36,898 nucleotides of DNA from CAZEBW01 sp964510205 (lineage in GTDB: Bacteria > Chloroflexota > Anaerolineae > VGOG01). The notes under the pieces are model-generated. The model was given only the letters and a program-made list of their open reading frames with translations. It had not been told where the DNA came from and made no database searches. The translations under genes were made by a program, and so were the position numbers. This document shows, in pieces, positions 7,426-17,068 of the stretch. The stretch's first letter is position 1. Each line of letters starts with the position of its first letter. The stretch is from contig CAZEBW010000033.1 of the NCBI GenBank assembly GCA_964510205.1, positions 1 through 36,898 of the forward strand, given 5' to 3'.

Positions 7426-7905
7426 ATGTACGAGAATCCGATTGATCCTGCCTTTTTCGATTTGGAGATCTACGCCATTTACCGAGCCATTTGGGAGAAC
7501 TGGGGCGATGAGGCTTGGAAGGTGGTCTGGCGGGCGGGCGAGGTGCTTTTCGACGAGGTGCACGAGCGGCTGGAGTTAGATACCAGCACGCCGCTGGCGG
7601 CTATGGAGGGGCTGGCGGAGTACCTGGTCGGCGTGGGCTACTTCGCTGACCTTCAGGTGCGGCAGACGGCGGAGGACGAGTTGGAGTACGAGATGGTCGA
7701 ACCCGTCATCCTGCCCGGCGCCGAGCGCATCATCGCCGAGGGGGGCGTGCCGGCCCACATCTCCACCGCGCTGATGTTCGCCGGTTTGCGCAAGCTCTTC
7801 GGCCTGCGGGCGGAGATGATGGGCGAGCCAGTGTTCACCCCCGACGGGCGGGCCATCGAGCGCTGGAAGCTGTTTGAGATCACGGAAGAAGCCGCTGGCG
7901 GATAA
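7426..7905 (+). CDS. Conserved-looking protein of unknown function
   Basis: A 159-residue acidic, soluble protein that starts four bases after the LeuD stop, so it is in the same operon. I do not recognise a family with confidence. The pattern of an amphipathic N-terminal helix region (YAIYRAIWENWGDEAWK), a Gly-containing hydrophobic stretch (LAEYLVGVGYFADLQV) and a C-terminal helix ending FAGLRKLFGL loosely resembles V4R/TRAPP-like domains. That is a guess. There are no cysteines, so it carries no metal cluster of the usual kind. Its last 26 bases overlap the 3' end of the opposing gene 7880-8158. Confidence 0.7.
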   Translation: MYENPIDPAFFDLEIYAIYRAIWENWGDEAWKVVWRAGEVLFDEVHERLELDTSTPLAAMEGLAEYLVGVGYFADLQVRQTAEDELEYEMVEPVILPGAERIIAEGGVPAHISTALMFAGLRKLFGLRAEMMGEPVFTPDGRAIERWKLFEITEEAAGG

Positions 7906-8158
7906 GGGTGTGATATGTCTCCCGGTCCAGCGGGCACTTGACAGCGTCGAGGAACTCCCGGCGCGACAGGCGCATCTGCTTGGCCATCTGGCCGATGTGA
8001 TAGCTCGTGAGTTCGCGCTGGCCGTGCGAGATGAAAGTGCGAGCGACCAGTTGGTCATCCAGGTAAAGCCGGTAAATGCGGTGGTGTGAATCGTGCCGTT
8101 CGAAGCCTAGCTTGTTGATGAGGGCTTTGTCCGCCTGGCGAGCTTTGAGCGTGCTCAT
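7880..8158 (-). CDS. Putative toxin of a toxin-antitoxin pair
   Basis: A 92-residue basic protein whose ATG overlaps the stop of the upstream antitoxin-like gene by four bases. It has KLGFERHDSHHRIYRLYLDD followed by ARTFISHGQRELTSYHIGQM. A conserved His-rich beta strand of this sort is seen in HicA-like RNA-binding toxins, but I cannot assign the family firmly. Gene order (antitoxin first, overlapping start) and size support a toxin role. The 3' end overlaps the convergent gene at 7905. Confidence 0.6.
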   Translation of the reverse strand: MSTLKARQADKALINKLGFERHDSHHRIYRLYLDDQLVARTFISHGQRELTSYHIGQMAKQMRLSRREFLDAVKCPLDRETYHTLIRQRLLP

Positions 8159-8607
8159 GCCGGTCTGTCCTTCTCGTCAGTCGCCTGGTCGGTCAGAAGC
8201 GCGCGCAGGCGGCTCAGCCGATCAGCCAGGTAGGGGGCCAAGCGGTCGGCGTCTGCCTCCAAATCGGCCCGATAATCTTGCACGGCCAGCCAGTAATCCC
8301 GGCGGGCAGCCTCCAGAGTGGGGCCTTCGCCGTAGAGGTCGAACTGATCGTCAGAGATGAAGTAGCGGTTGCCATCGAAGCGAATCTGCACAGGGATGCC
8401 GTGAATCTCACCCTGCGCGCCGGCATCGGTCAACATCTCTAGCAAAGCCTCGTACTCTGTCGCTGGTATGATGGCGGCCAGTGGCTTGCCCCGTCGCTCG
8501 ACGACATAACGCTGGCTGCCGTAGGCAACCTCGTTCAGTACATGGGCCAGCTTCTTGCGGGCCTCGGTGCTGCCAATCGTGATAGGCTCATTTCGTTGGC
8601 GTGACAT
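8155..8607 (-). CDS. Phd/YefM-like antitoxin with long C-terminal extension
   Basis: The first 60 residues resemble Phd/YefM antitoxins (ITIGSTEARKKLAHVLNEV, then YVVERRGKPLAAIIPATEYE), which bind DNA through the N-terminal domain and neutralise a toxin with the C-terminal part. Here the C-terminal part is long (150 residues in total) and includes a predicted beta region (IPVQIRFDGNRYFISDDQF) and a helical tail. I chose the ATG at 8607 because GGAGGT lies 5-10 bases upstream on the minus strand. A strong promoter and an operator-like palindrome precede it, which fits autoregulation. Confidence 0.7.
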   Translation of the reverse strand: MSRQRNEPITIGSTEARKKLAHVLNEVAYGSQRYVVERRGKPLAAIIPATEYEALLEMLTDAGAQGEIHGIPVQIRFDGNRYFISDDQFDLYGEGPTLEAARRDYWLAVQDYRADLEADADRLAPYLADRLSRLRALLTDQATDEKDRPA

Positions 8608-8629
8608 GGAAACCTCCGATCGGAATAAT

Positions 8630-8651
8630 GTACGAAATGTACGATTCGTAC
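8630..8651. promoter_or_regulatory. Operator-like palindrome before the antitoxin gene
   Basis: GTACGAA and TTCGTAC form a 7-bp inverted repeat spaced by 8 bases, and a third TGTACGA lies in the centre. It covers the expected transcription start of the minus-strand promoter at 8655-8683. That is where an autorepressing antitoxin would bind. Confidence 0.6.
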
Positions 8652-8654
8652 ACC

Positions 8655-8683
8655 AGTATAACACCTTATCACTCCATTGTCAA
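8655..8683 (-). promoter_or_regulatory. Sigma-70 type promoter for the toxin-antitoxin pair
   Basis: Read on the minus strand, TTGACA (8678-8683) and TATACT (8655-8660) are separated by exactly 17 bases. This is a near-consensus promoter pointing at the antitoxin gene. It stands out in this GC-rich region. Confidence 0.8.
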
Positions 8684-8700
8684 GTTTCAGGAGGAACGTC

Positions 8701-9954
8701 ATGGGACAAACCTTTGTGGAAAAAGTGCTGGCTCGCAAGGTGGGGCTGGACAGCGTTGCGCCGGGGCAGATCGTCACCGTTCGGCCTGACAAGCTCCTGA
8801 CGCACGATAACACCTCGGCCATCGCGGGGCAGTTCCGAAAGATCGGGGTGAGCAAAATGGCTGATCCTGATATGAGTGTCATCGTGCTGGACCACGTGGC
8901 GCCGGCCGCCAGCGAGACCTACGCCATCAATCACCAAATCATCCGCCAGTTCGTGGCCGAGCAGGGCATCTCGTCCTTCTACGACATCGGCGAGGGCATC
9001 TGCCACCAGGTGTTGCCGGAGCAGGGACACGCTTGGCCTGGCGCGGTCATCGTCGGCAGCGATTCGCACACGCCGACTTACGGCGCGTTCGGCGCCTTCG
9101 CCGCCGGCATCGGGCGCACGGAGGCCGCGGCGGTGATGGCCACCGGCCAGATCTGGCTGCGCGTGCCGGAGAGCCTGCGCATCGTCGTCAACGGAACCCT
9201 GCCGCAGCGCGTGTCGGCCAAAGACGTGATCCTGCACATCATCGGCGACCTGCGCGCCGACGGGGCCAACTATTGCTCCGTGGAGTTCGCCGGCCAGACC
9301 GTCCGCGAGATGAGCATGGCCAGCCGCATGGTGCTGACCAACATGGCCGCCGAGATGGGAGCCAAGAACGGCGTCGTCGAACCGGACGAGGTGACGCGCG
9401 CCTGGCTTCGGGGACGGGTCAAGCACGACTACCAAGAAGTTCACGCCGACCCGGATGCGAGCTACGAGCGGGTCATTGAGTACGATGTGAGCGGCCTCGT
9501 CCCGCAGGTGGCCAAGCCGCACACGGTGGACAACGTGGTTGCGGTCGCCGAGGTGGCTGGCACGCCCATCAACCAGGCCCTGGTGGGCACCTGCACCAAC
9601 GGGCGCCTGGAGGACCTGGCGGCGGCGGCCGACATCCTGCGCGGCAAGCACATCGCCCCCAGCGTGCGGCTGCTGGTGCTGCCCGCCTCGCGGCAGGTGC
9701 TGCTGGGCGCCATCGAGCAGGGCATCGTCAGCGACCTGGTGGCCGCCGGGGCGACGCTGCTCAATCCCGGCTGTGGGCCTTGCCTGGGAGCGCACGAGGG
9801 CTGCATGGCCCCCGGTGAGGCGACCATCTCCACGGCCAACCGCAACTTCAAGGGGCGGATGGGCTCCAAAGAAGCGTTCATCTATCTGGGCAGCCCAGCC
9901 ACCGTAGCCGCCTCGGCTCTCAGCGGCGTCATCACCGATCCGAGGAATATCTAG
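8701..9954 (+). CDS. Aconitase-family hydro-lyase large subunit, LeuC/homoaconitase type (copy 2)
   Basis: A second [4Fe-4S] dehydratase large subunit, 417 residues. Cysteine ligands are C298 in GTCTNGRLED and C358/C361 in NPGCGPCLGAH. The DSH motif is canonical (GSDSHTPTYGAFGAF), unlike copy 1, and is closer to archaeal-type homoaconitase/isopropylmalate dehydratase. GGAGGAACGTC leads into the ATG. It pairs with the small subunit at 10138, from which it is separated by a nested repeat. Either copy could act on citrate/isocitrate; motifs do not settle which. Confidence 0.88.
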   Translation: MGQTFVEKVLARKVGLDSVAPGQIVTVRPDKLLTHDNTSAIAGQFRKIGVSKMADPDMSVIVLDHVAPAASETYAINHQIIRQFVAEQGISSFYDIGEGICHQVLPEQGHAWPGAVIVGSDSHTPTYGAFGAFAAGIGRTEAAAVMATGQIWLRVPESLRIVVNGTLPQRVSAKDVILHIIGDLRADGANYCSVEFAGQTVREMSMASRMVLTNMAAEMGAKNGVVEPDEVTRAWLRGRVKHDYQEVHADPDASYERVIEYDVSGLVPQVAKPHTVDNVVAVAEVAGTPINQALVGTCTNGRLEDLAAAADILRGKHIAPSVRLLVLPASRQVLLGAIEQGIVSDLVAAGATLLNPGCGPCLGAHEGCMAPGEATISTANRNFKGRMGSKEAFIYLGSPATVAASALSGVITDPRNI

Positions 9955-10122
9955 ACCTGACAGGTTGTGACTACTCAGGCTGTCATTGCGAGCGAAGCGA
10001 AGCAATCCCCTGGATTGCCGCAATCTCCTACCAGCAAGTTGGGGATTGCTTCGGCGCAAACAGCGCGCCTCGCAATGACATAGGCTGAGCAGTTACGACG
10101 GGTTTCTGAAACCTGTCAGGTC
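9954..10122. repeat. Nested palindromic repeats between the second LeuC and LeuD genes
   Basis: The outer arms GACCTGACAGGTT (9954-9966) and AACCTGTCAGGTC (10110-10122) are exact complements. Between them lies a 130-bp element (9967-10096). Its ends, GTGACTACTCAGGCTGTCAT and the complement of GACATAGGCTGAGCAGTTAC, are matching inverted repeats, and it carries GTCATTGCGAG / CTCGCAATGAC and GATTGCTTC cores. The same ends flank 28564-28764. It looks like one repeat inserted into another. Confidence 0.8.
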
Positions 10123-10137
10123 TCCGGGAGGAAATGA

Positions 10138-10635
10138 ATGGAGACCAAGATCACCGGCCGCGTGTGGAAGTACGGCGACGACGTCAACACCGACGTCATC
10201 TTTCCTGGCAAGTACACCTACAGCATCTCCGATCCCAAAGAGATGGCCGAGCACGCGCTGGAGGACCTGGATCCGACTTTCGCCGCCAACGTGCAGCCCG
10301 GCGACATCATCGTCGCTGGCAAGAACTGGGGCTGCGGCAGCTCGCGCGAGCAGGCGGTGACCTGTCTCAAGGAAGCCGGCGTGGGAGCGATTGTGGCTCG
10401 CAGCTTTGCCCGCATCTACTTCCGCAACTGCATCAACGCCGGGCTGCCCATTGTCACCTGCGATGCGGTGGACGGCGTCGAATCCGGTGACGAGATCACC
10501 ATAGACTTTGCCGCTGGCGCGGTGACCACGCCCCAGGGCGACTACGCTTTTCCGCCGCTCTCGCCAGAGGTGATGGAAATCCTTAACACGGGCGGGCTGA
10601 TTCCCTACTCCCGCAAGCAACTGGGGCTTGAGTAG
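10138..10635 (+). CDS. Aconitase-family hydro-lyase small subunit, LeuD type (copy 2)
   Basis: A 165-residue partner of the 8701 gene. It shows VWKYGDDVNTDVIFPGKY near the N-terminus, the signature GKNWGCGSSREQAVTCL, and AIVARSFARIYFRNCINAGLP. These are textbook LeuD/homoaconitase small-subunit features. GGGAGG precedes the ATG. The extra Cys in GCGSSR is common in archaeal-type HacB/LeuD. The next frame begins about five bases after the stop. Confidence 0.88.
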   Translation: METKITGRVWKYGDDVNTDVIFPGKYTYSISDPKEMAEHALEDLDPTFAANVQPGDIIVAGKNWGCGSSREQAVTCLKEAGVGAIVARSFARIYFRNCINAGLPIVTCDAVDGVESGDEITIDFAAGAVTTPQGDYAFPPLSPEVMEILNTGGLIPYSRKQLGLE

Positions 10636-10639
10636 CTCT

Positions 10640-10969
10640 GTGAAACGTCACCGCTGGGCCGGCGATGTGGGCCGAGGGGCCATCCTGCTGGCGGTGGGGA
10701 GCGCGGGCGCGCTGCTGGCCCTGAAAGTCGGCGTGCCTACGGGCGACCTGATCGGCCCCATTGTGATCGTCGGCGGGGCGAACCTGCTGGGCGCGGAGCT
10801 GGGTCCGCTGGCCCCAAGCCTGCGGCAAGCGGCCATGCTGCTCATCGGCGCCGCCGTGGGCGGCCAGGTGTCGCGGCAGAGCCTGCGGAGGCTGCGCAAG
10901 GTCGCGCTGCCGGCGATAGTCGTCGTTAATGAGTTCAAGAGCTCGATCCATTTCAACCGAGGAGGATAA
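10640..10969 (+). pseudogene. Truncated AbrB-type membrane protein fragment
   Basis: About 110 residues with two or three hydrophobic helices (AILLAVGSAGALLALKVGV, LIGPIVIVGGANLLGAEL, AAMLLIGAAVGGQV) arranged as in one half of AbrB-duplication membrane proteins, which are normally about 350 residues. It ends abruptly in a hydrophilic tail (NEFKSSIHFNRGG) that includes the ribosome binding site of the next gene. It is probably a remnant, although a small membrane protein is possible. The start is uncertain (GTG 10640 or TTG 10628). Confidence 0.5.
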
Positions 10970-10975
10970 CAGACT

Positions 10976-12094
10976 ATGGCTAAGTACAAAATCGCAGTGA
11001 TGCCCGGCGACGGCATCGGCAACGACGTGATGGACGCCGCCAAGATTGTGTTAGACAAGATCGCCCTCGACGCCGAGTACGTGCCGGCCGACATCGGCTG
11101 GGAGTTCTGGCGCACCGAGGGCGAGCCCCTGCCGCAGCGCACGGTTGACACCCTCAAGACTTGTGACTGTGCGTTGTTCGCCGCCATCACCTCCAAGCCC
11201 AAGCAGGAGGCCGAGGCGGAGTTGATCCCCGAATTGCAGGGCAAGGGCCTCACCTACCGCAGCCCCATCGTGCGCATGCGCCAGTTGTTCGACCTGTACG
11301 TCAACTTGCGGCCTTGCAAAGCGTTCAAAGGCAACCCTCTGAACTATCGCGACGGCCTGGACCTGGTGGTCTTTCGTGAGAACACCCAGGGCCTCTACGC
11401 CGGCGTCGAGTTTCATCCCTTGCCCGACGGCGTGCGGACGACGCTGGAATCGCACAGCCCTCGGATGGCCGCTTTCGAGGGCGTGCCCTCGGAGGACATC
11501 GCTCTGTCGTGTCGCATTTTCACCCGCCGGGGCTGCCAGCGCATCGTTCGCCAAGCGTTCGAATACGCCCAGCGGCGCGGCTACCCCACGGTCACGCTTG
11601 TGGAGAAGCCTAACGTCATCCGTGAGACCAGTGGGCTGATGGTGCGCGAGGCGCGGAAGATCGCCGAGGAGTACCCCGGCATCGAGCTGTGGGAGACCAA
11701 CGTGGACGCCATGGCCATGTGGCTGGTCAAGAATCCGCAGGACTACGGCGTGATCGTCTCCAGCAACATGTTCGGCGACATCGTCTCCGACCTGTGCGCG
11801 CAGTTGGTGGGCGGATTGGGCTTCGCTGCCAGCGGCAACATCGGCGACGACTTCGCCATCTTCGAGCCGACCCACGGTTCAGCGCCCAAATACGCTGGGC
11901 AGTACAAGGTCAATCCCACCGCCATGCTGCTGGCGGTCAAGCTGATGCTGGACTGGCTGGGGGAGACCGAGACGGCGCAGGCCCTGGAGCAGGCCATCGC
12001 CGACGTCATCGCCGAGGGGGAGGTGCGCACCTACGATTTGGGCGGCAGCAACACCACCCTGGAGGTCGCCCAGGCCGTGGCCGCCAGGCTGTAG
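10976..12094 (+). CDS. Isocitrate/isopropylmalate-type NAD(P)-dependent dehydrogenase
   Basis: A beta-decarboxylating dehydrogenase of 372 residues, oxidising a 2-hydroxy-tricarboxylate and releasing CO2, or the reverse. Visible features are MPGDGIGNDVMDAA at the N-terminus, FRENTQGLYAGVEF with the catalytic Tyr, VEKPNVIRETSG with the catalytic Lys, and SSNMFGDIVSD with metal-binding Asp. The cofactor loop HGSAPKYAGQ has K305-Y306, as in NADP-type isocitrate dehydrogenase rather than the D-I of NAD types. The substrate loop reads RSPIVRMRQ; S96 matches the isocitrate-specific Ser, but Ile98 replaces the Asn. GAGGAGG precedes the ATG. A terminator follows at 12130. It closes the tricarboxylate module. 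Confidence 0.88.
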   Translation: MAKYKIAVMPGDGIGNDVMDAAKIVLDKIALDAEYVPADIGWEFWRTEGEPLPQRTVDTLKTCDCALFAAITSKPKQEAEAELIPELQGKGLTYRSPIVRMRQLFDLYVNLRPCKAFKGNPLNYRDGLDLVVFRENTQGLYAGVEFHPLPDGVRTTLESHSPRMAAFEGVPSEDIALSCRIFTRRGCQRIVRQAFEYAQRRGYPTVTLVEKPNVIRETSGLMVREARKIAEEYPGIELWETNVDAMAMWLVKNPQDYGVIVSSNMFGDIVSDLCAQLVGGLGFAASGNIGDDFAIFEPTHGSAPKYAGQYKVNPTAMLLAVKLMLDWLGETETAQALEQAIADVIAEGEVRTYDLGGSNTTLEVAQAVAARL

Positions 12095-12129
12095 AAGCGC
12101 AGCCATCGTTCTCGGTCAACCAGGCAGCC

Positions 12130-12162
12130 CGCCCCCGTGAGCACTTTGCGCGGGGGCGTTTT
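12130..12162 (+). terminator. Intrinsic terminator after the dehydrogenase gene
   Basis: CGCCCCCG (12130-12137) and CGGGGGCG (12151-12158) form a GC stem with a 13-base loop, followed directly by TTTTCG. It separates the metabolic module from the hsp20 promoter. Confidence 0.8.
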
Positions 12163-12178
12163 CGTTGCCGCCCTGCGC

Positions 12179-12207
12179 TTGAGCTTATTGGGCAAGTGTG
12201 GTACAAT
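12179..12207 (+). promoter_or_regulatory. Sigma-70 type promoter for hsp20-lon
   Basis: TTGAGC (12179-12184) and TACAAT (12202-12207) are spaced by 17 bases, 45 bases before the hsp20 start. The preceding terminator supports a fresh transcription start here. I see no CIRCE or other heat-shock operator. Confidence 0.65.
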
Positions 12208-12251
12208 TAAGCTGAGCGCGATGGCCCTATCGTGTTGATGAGGAAACGACG

Positions 12252-12771
12252 ATGAAACGAAAAGATATTCTGTGGGATGGTATTGATCAGATAGAAGCGG
12301 AGGTGGATCGCCTGTTCGACGAGGTGATTCCCCCCAGGCGTTGGCTGCCTTTACGCTACATAAAAACGTGGCGGCCGCCTACCGACGTCTACGAGACCGA
12401 GGATGCCGTGGTGGTCAAGGTGGAAGTTGCGGGGATGGAGGAAGGCGATGCGGCGTTCAGCTCCAAGTTCGCCATATCGCTATCCGACCGCAAGTTGATC
12501 ATCAACGGGGTGAGGCGCGATCCGTTGACCGAGGCCCTTCGACAAGCTCAGGACGAAGCCCTTCGGCAGCCCTTCGACCATGCTCAGGACGCGGCCCAGG
12601 GCTCGACCCTGAGCTATCAGCAGATGGAGATTCGCTACGGAGAGTTCAAGACCGAGGTCTATCTGCCGTGGGCCATCATCGAGGAAGAGATCGAAGCCAC
12701 TTACGAAGATGGCTTCCTAAAAGTGGTTTTGCCCAAGGCTAAAGCCCAAAAGGTGCCTGTGGTCAAGACCG

Positions 12772-12785
<14 letters not shown>
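12252..12785 (+). CDS. Hsp20/alpha-crystallin family small heat shock protein
   Basis: An ATP-independent holdase that binds unfolding proteins. After an N-terminal helix (DQIEAEVDRLFDEV), the alpha-crystallin domain starts at WRPPTDVYETEDAVVVKVEVAG and ends with EIEATYEDGFLKVVLPKAK, the conserved A/G-x-L-type end strand. At 177 residues it is longer than the usual 140-150. The excess is about 27 residues at 95-122 (rich in Gln, Ala, Asp) encoded by copies of a dispersed repeat, placed in a loop between beta strands. It overlaps or abuts the lon start, so the two are co-transcribed. Confidence 0.9.
12533..12614. repeat. Cluster of short dispersed repeats inside hsp20
   Basis: CCCTTCGACAAGCTCAGGAC (about 12535-12553), a diverged CCCTTCGACCATGCTCAGGA (about 12570-12589) and GGGCTCGACCCTGAGC (12599-12614) lie head to tail, all in frame (peptides LRQAQDEALRQ and FDHAQDAAQ). 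The first is the complement of the repeat in etfA at 857-875. Confidence 0.8.
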
Positions 12786-15447
<2,662 letters not shown>

Positions 15448-15559
15448 GCAAGTTTCGCGGGGCGGCGAATTGTCTTCATTCCAACCGCCGGGCGCAAGTT
15501 CGTGAACGCGGTTGAGATCAACGGTCGCCGCGCGGCCTGGTTTGTGCTTGGGAGGCGAA

Positions 15560-16894
15560 ATGTCAAGAAGAAGCGAAATCCGCATGAACAGACGCTTGGC
15601 CTTCATAGGGCTGATCTTGGCGGTCGCCTTCCTCGTTGGCAGCCCCATCGCCTCGGCCCAGCAGGGGGAGCACGTTGACCTCATCACCGTGACGGGCGTG
15701 ATAGATCCCTTCACCGCTCAATACGTTGGCCGGGGCCTCGACATCGCCCAGGAGGACGGCGCCCAGTGCCTGGTAATCCAACTGGATACGCCCGGCGGAT
15801 CGGACGCCCCCATGCGCGTGATTGTGCAGAGGATGTTGAACTCTGCTGTTCCTACGGTGGTCTACGTCGCCCCTGCGGGAGCCAGGGCCGGCTCGGCAGG
15901 CGTTTTCATCACCCTGGCCGCCCACGTCGCCGCTATGGCCCCCGGCACCAACATCGGCGCCGCCCACCCCGTGTCCATGCCGGGGACGGGGATCACGGAG
16001 GTCATGGAGGTGAAGACCACCAGCGACGCTGCCGCCTACGTCCGGGCCGTCGCCGAGAAGCGGGGCCGAAACGCCGAGTGGGCGGAGCAGGCGGTGCGGG
16101 AGAGCGCGTCCATCATCGCCAGAGAGGCGGTGGAGCTGCAAGTGGTGGACTTCGTGGCCGACGATCTGGCGGATCTGTTGGACAAGATAGATGGCCGGGA
16201 GGTGACGACGGCTACCGGCGCGGTGTCCCTGAGCACCCGTGGGGCTGCGGTCCGCACCATCGGCATGAACTTCGCCGAGAAGTTCTTGCACGTCCTCGTT
16301 GATCCCAACATCGCCTATCTGCTGTTCTCCATCGGCACGCTGGCCCTGGTGGCCGAGTTCTATCACCCTGGAGCCATCTTCCCAGCGGTGACGGGCGCCA
16401 TCTGCTTGATTCTGGCTTTCGTGGCCTTCGGCAGTCTGCCCGTGAATTGGGGTGGGGTGGCCCTCATTGTCCTGGCGGTGGTGCTCTTCGTGTTGGACAT
16501 CAAAGTGGCTGGCTTCATGCTCAGCGTGGGAGGAGCGATTGCTTTCGCCCTCGGCTCGCTGATGCTGTTCAGCCCCTTCGCCCCGCCCTCGCCGACCATG
16601 CCGCGTCTCACCGTCTCCTGGCCCCTCATCGCCCTCATGACTGTCACCATCGCTTCGTTTTTCCTCTTTGCTCTCTCGGCAGGCATCAGGGCCCAGCGGA
16701 CACGGGTGGCCAGCGGCATCGAGTCCCTGGTTGGGGCTGCGGGGGTGGCCGCTTCGGACCTGGATCCCTGGGGCACGGTTCAGGTCAAGAGCGAGCTGTG
16801 GAGTGCCGCCGCTGCAGAAGGGACCATCGAGAAGGGAGAACAGGTTAGGGTGATCGGGGCAGAGGGGGTGAGGTTAAAGGTAACCAAGAAGTGA
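15560..16894 (+). CDS. NfeD-family membrane serine protease (ClpP-like domain plus NfeD)
   Basis: A 444-residue protein. Residues 1-35 are a signal peptide or anchor (LAFIGLILAVAFLVGSPIASA). Residues 40-235 are a ClpP/SppA-like protease domain with IQLDTPGGSD, the nucleophile Ser112 in AGARAGSAGVF, and GTNIGAAHPV; in the archaeal 1510-N relative this Ser works with a Lys. Four or five transmembrane helices follow (about 255-385), then a C-terminal OB-fold NfeD domain (LVGAAGVAASDLDPWGTVQV). GGGAGG lies just before the ATG at 15560. NfeD proteases typically cleave stomatin-like proteins, and an SPFH gene follows, which fits. Confidence 0.9.
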   Translation: MSRRSEIRMNRRLAFIGLILAVAFLVGSPIASAQQGEHVDLITVTGVIDPFTAQYVGRGLDIAQEDGAQCLVIQLDTPGGSDAPMRVIVQRMLNSAVPTVVYVAPAGARAGSAGVFITLAAHVAAMAPGTNIGAAHPVSMPGTGITEVMEVKTTSDAAAYVRAVAEKRGRNAEWAEQAVRESASIIAREAVELQVVDFVADDLADLLDKIDGREVTTATGAVSLSTRGAAVRTIGMNFAEKFLHVLVDPNIAYLLFSIGTLALVAEFYHPGAIFPAVTGAICLILAFVAFGSLPVNWGGVALIVLAVVLFVLDIKVAGFMLSVGGAIAFALGSLMLFSPFAPPSPTMPRLTVSWPLIALMTVTIASFFLFALSAGIRAQRTRVASGIESLVGAAGVAASDLDPWGTVQVKSELWSAAAAEGTIEKGEQVRVIGAEGVRLKVTKK

Positions 16895-16915
16895 AGTCGT
16901 GGTAAACCTGGCAAG

Positions 16916-17049
16916 CTGGTAAATCCGTAGATTCGGGAACCCGTAAACTCGTAAATTCGGAATCTCGTAAATTCGGGAATTGATCTACGAATCTATAATT
17001 ACACGAATCAACGACTCTACGAATTTACGACTCTACCAACCTACCAATT
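16916..17049. repeat. Dispersed AT-rich repeat between nfeD and the SPFH gene
   Basis: Several diverged copies of CGTAAATTCGG or CGTAGATTCGG on one side are mirrored by CTACGAATTTACGACTCTAC on the other, so the block can fold on itself. It is A+T-rich against its surroundings. The same words occur at 17963-18010 and 34585-34680. Confidence 0.75.
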
Positions 17050-17068
17050 TAAGAAAAAGGAGGTTAAG

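Noticed and set aside
16916..17049. CRISPR or origin of replication from the repeated CGTAAATTCGG words
   Set aside because: Spacing is irregular, copies diverge, and no cas or dnaA gene or DnaA-box set is near.
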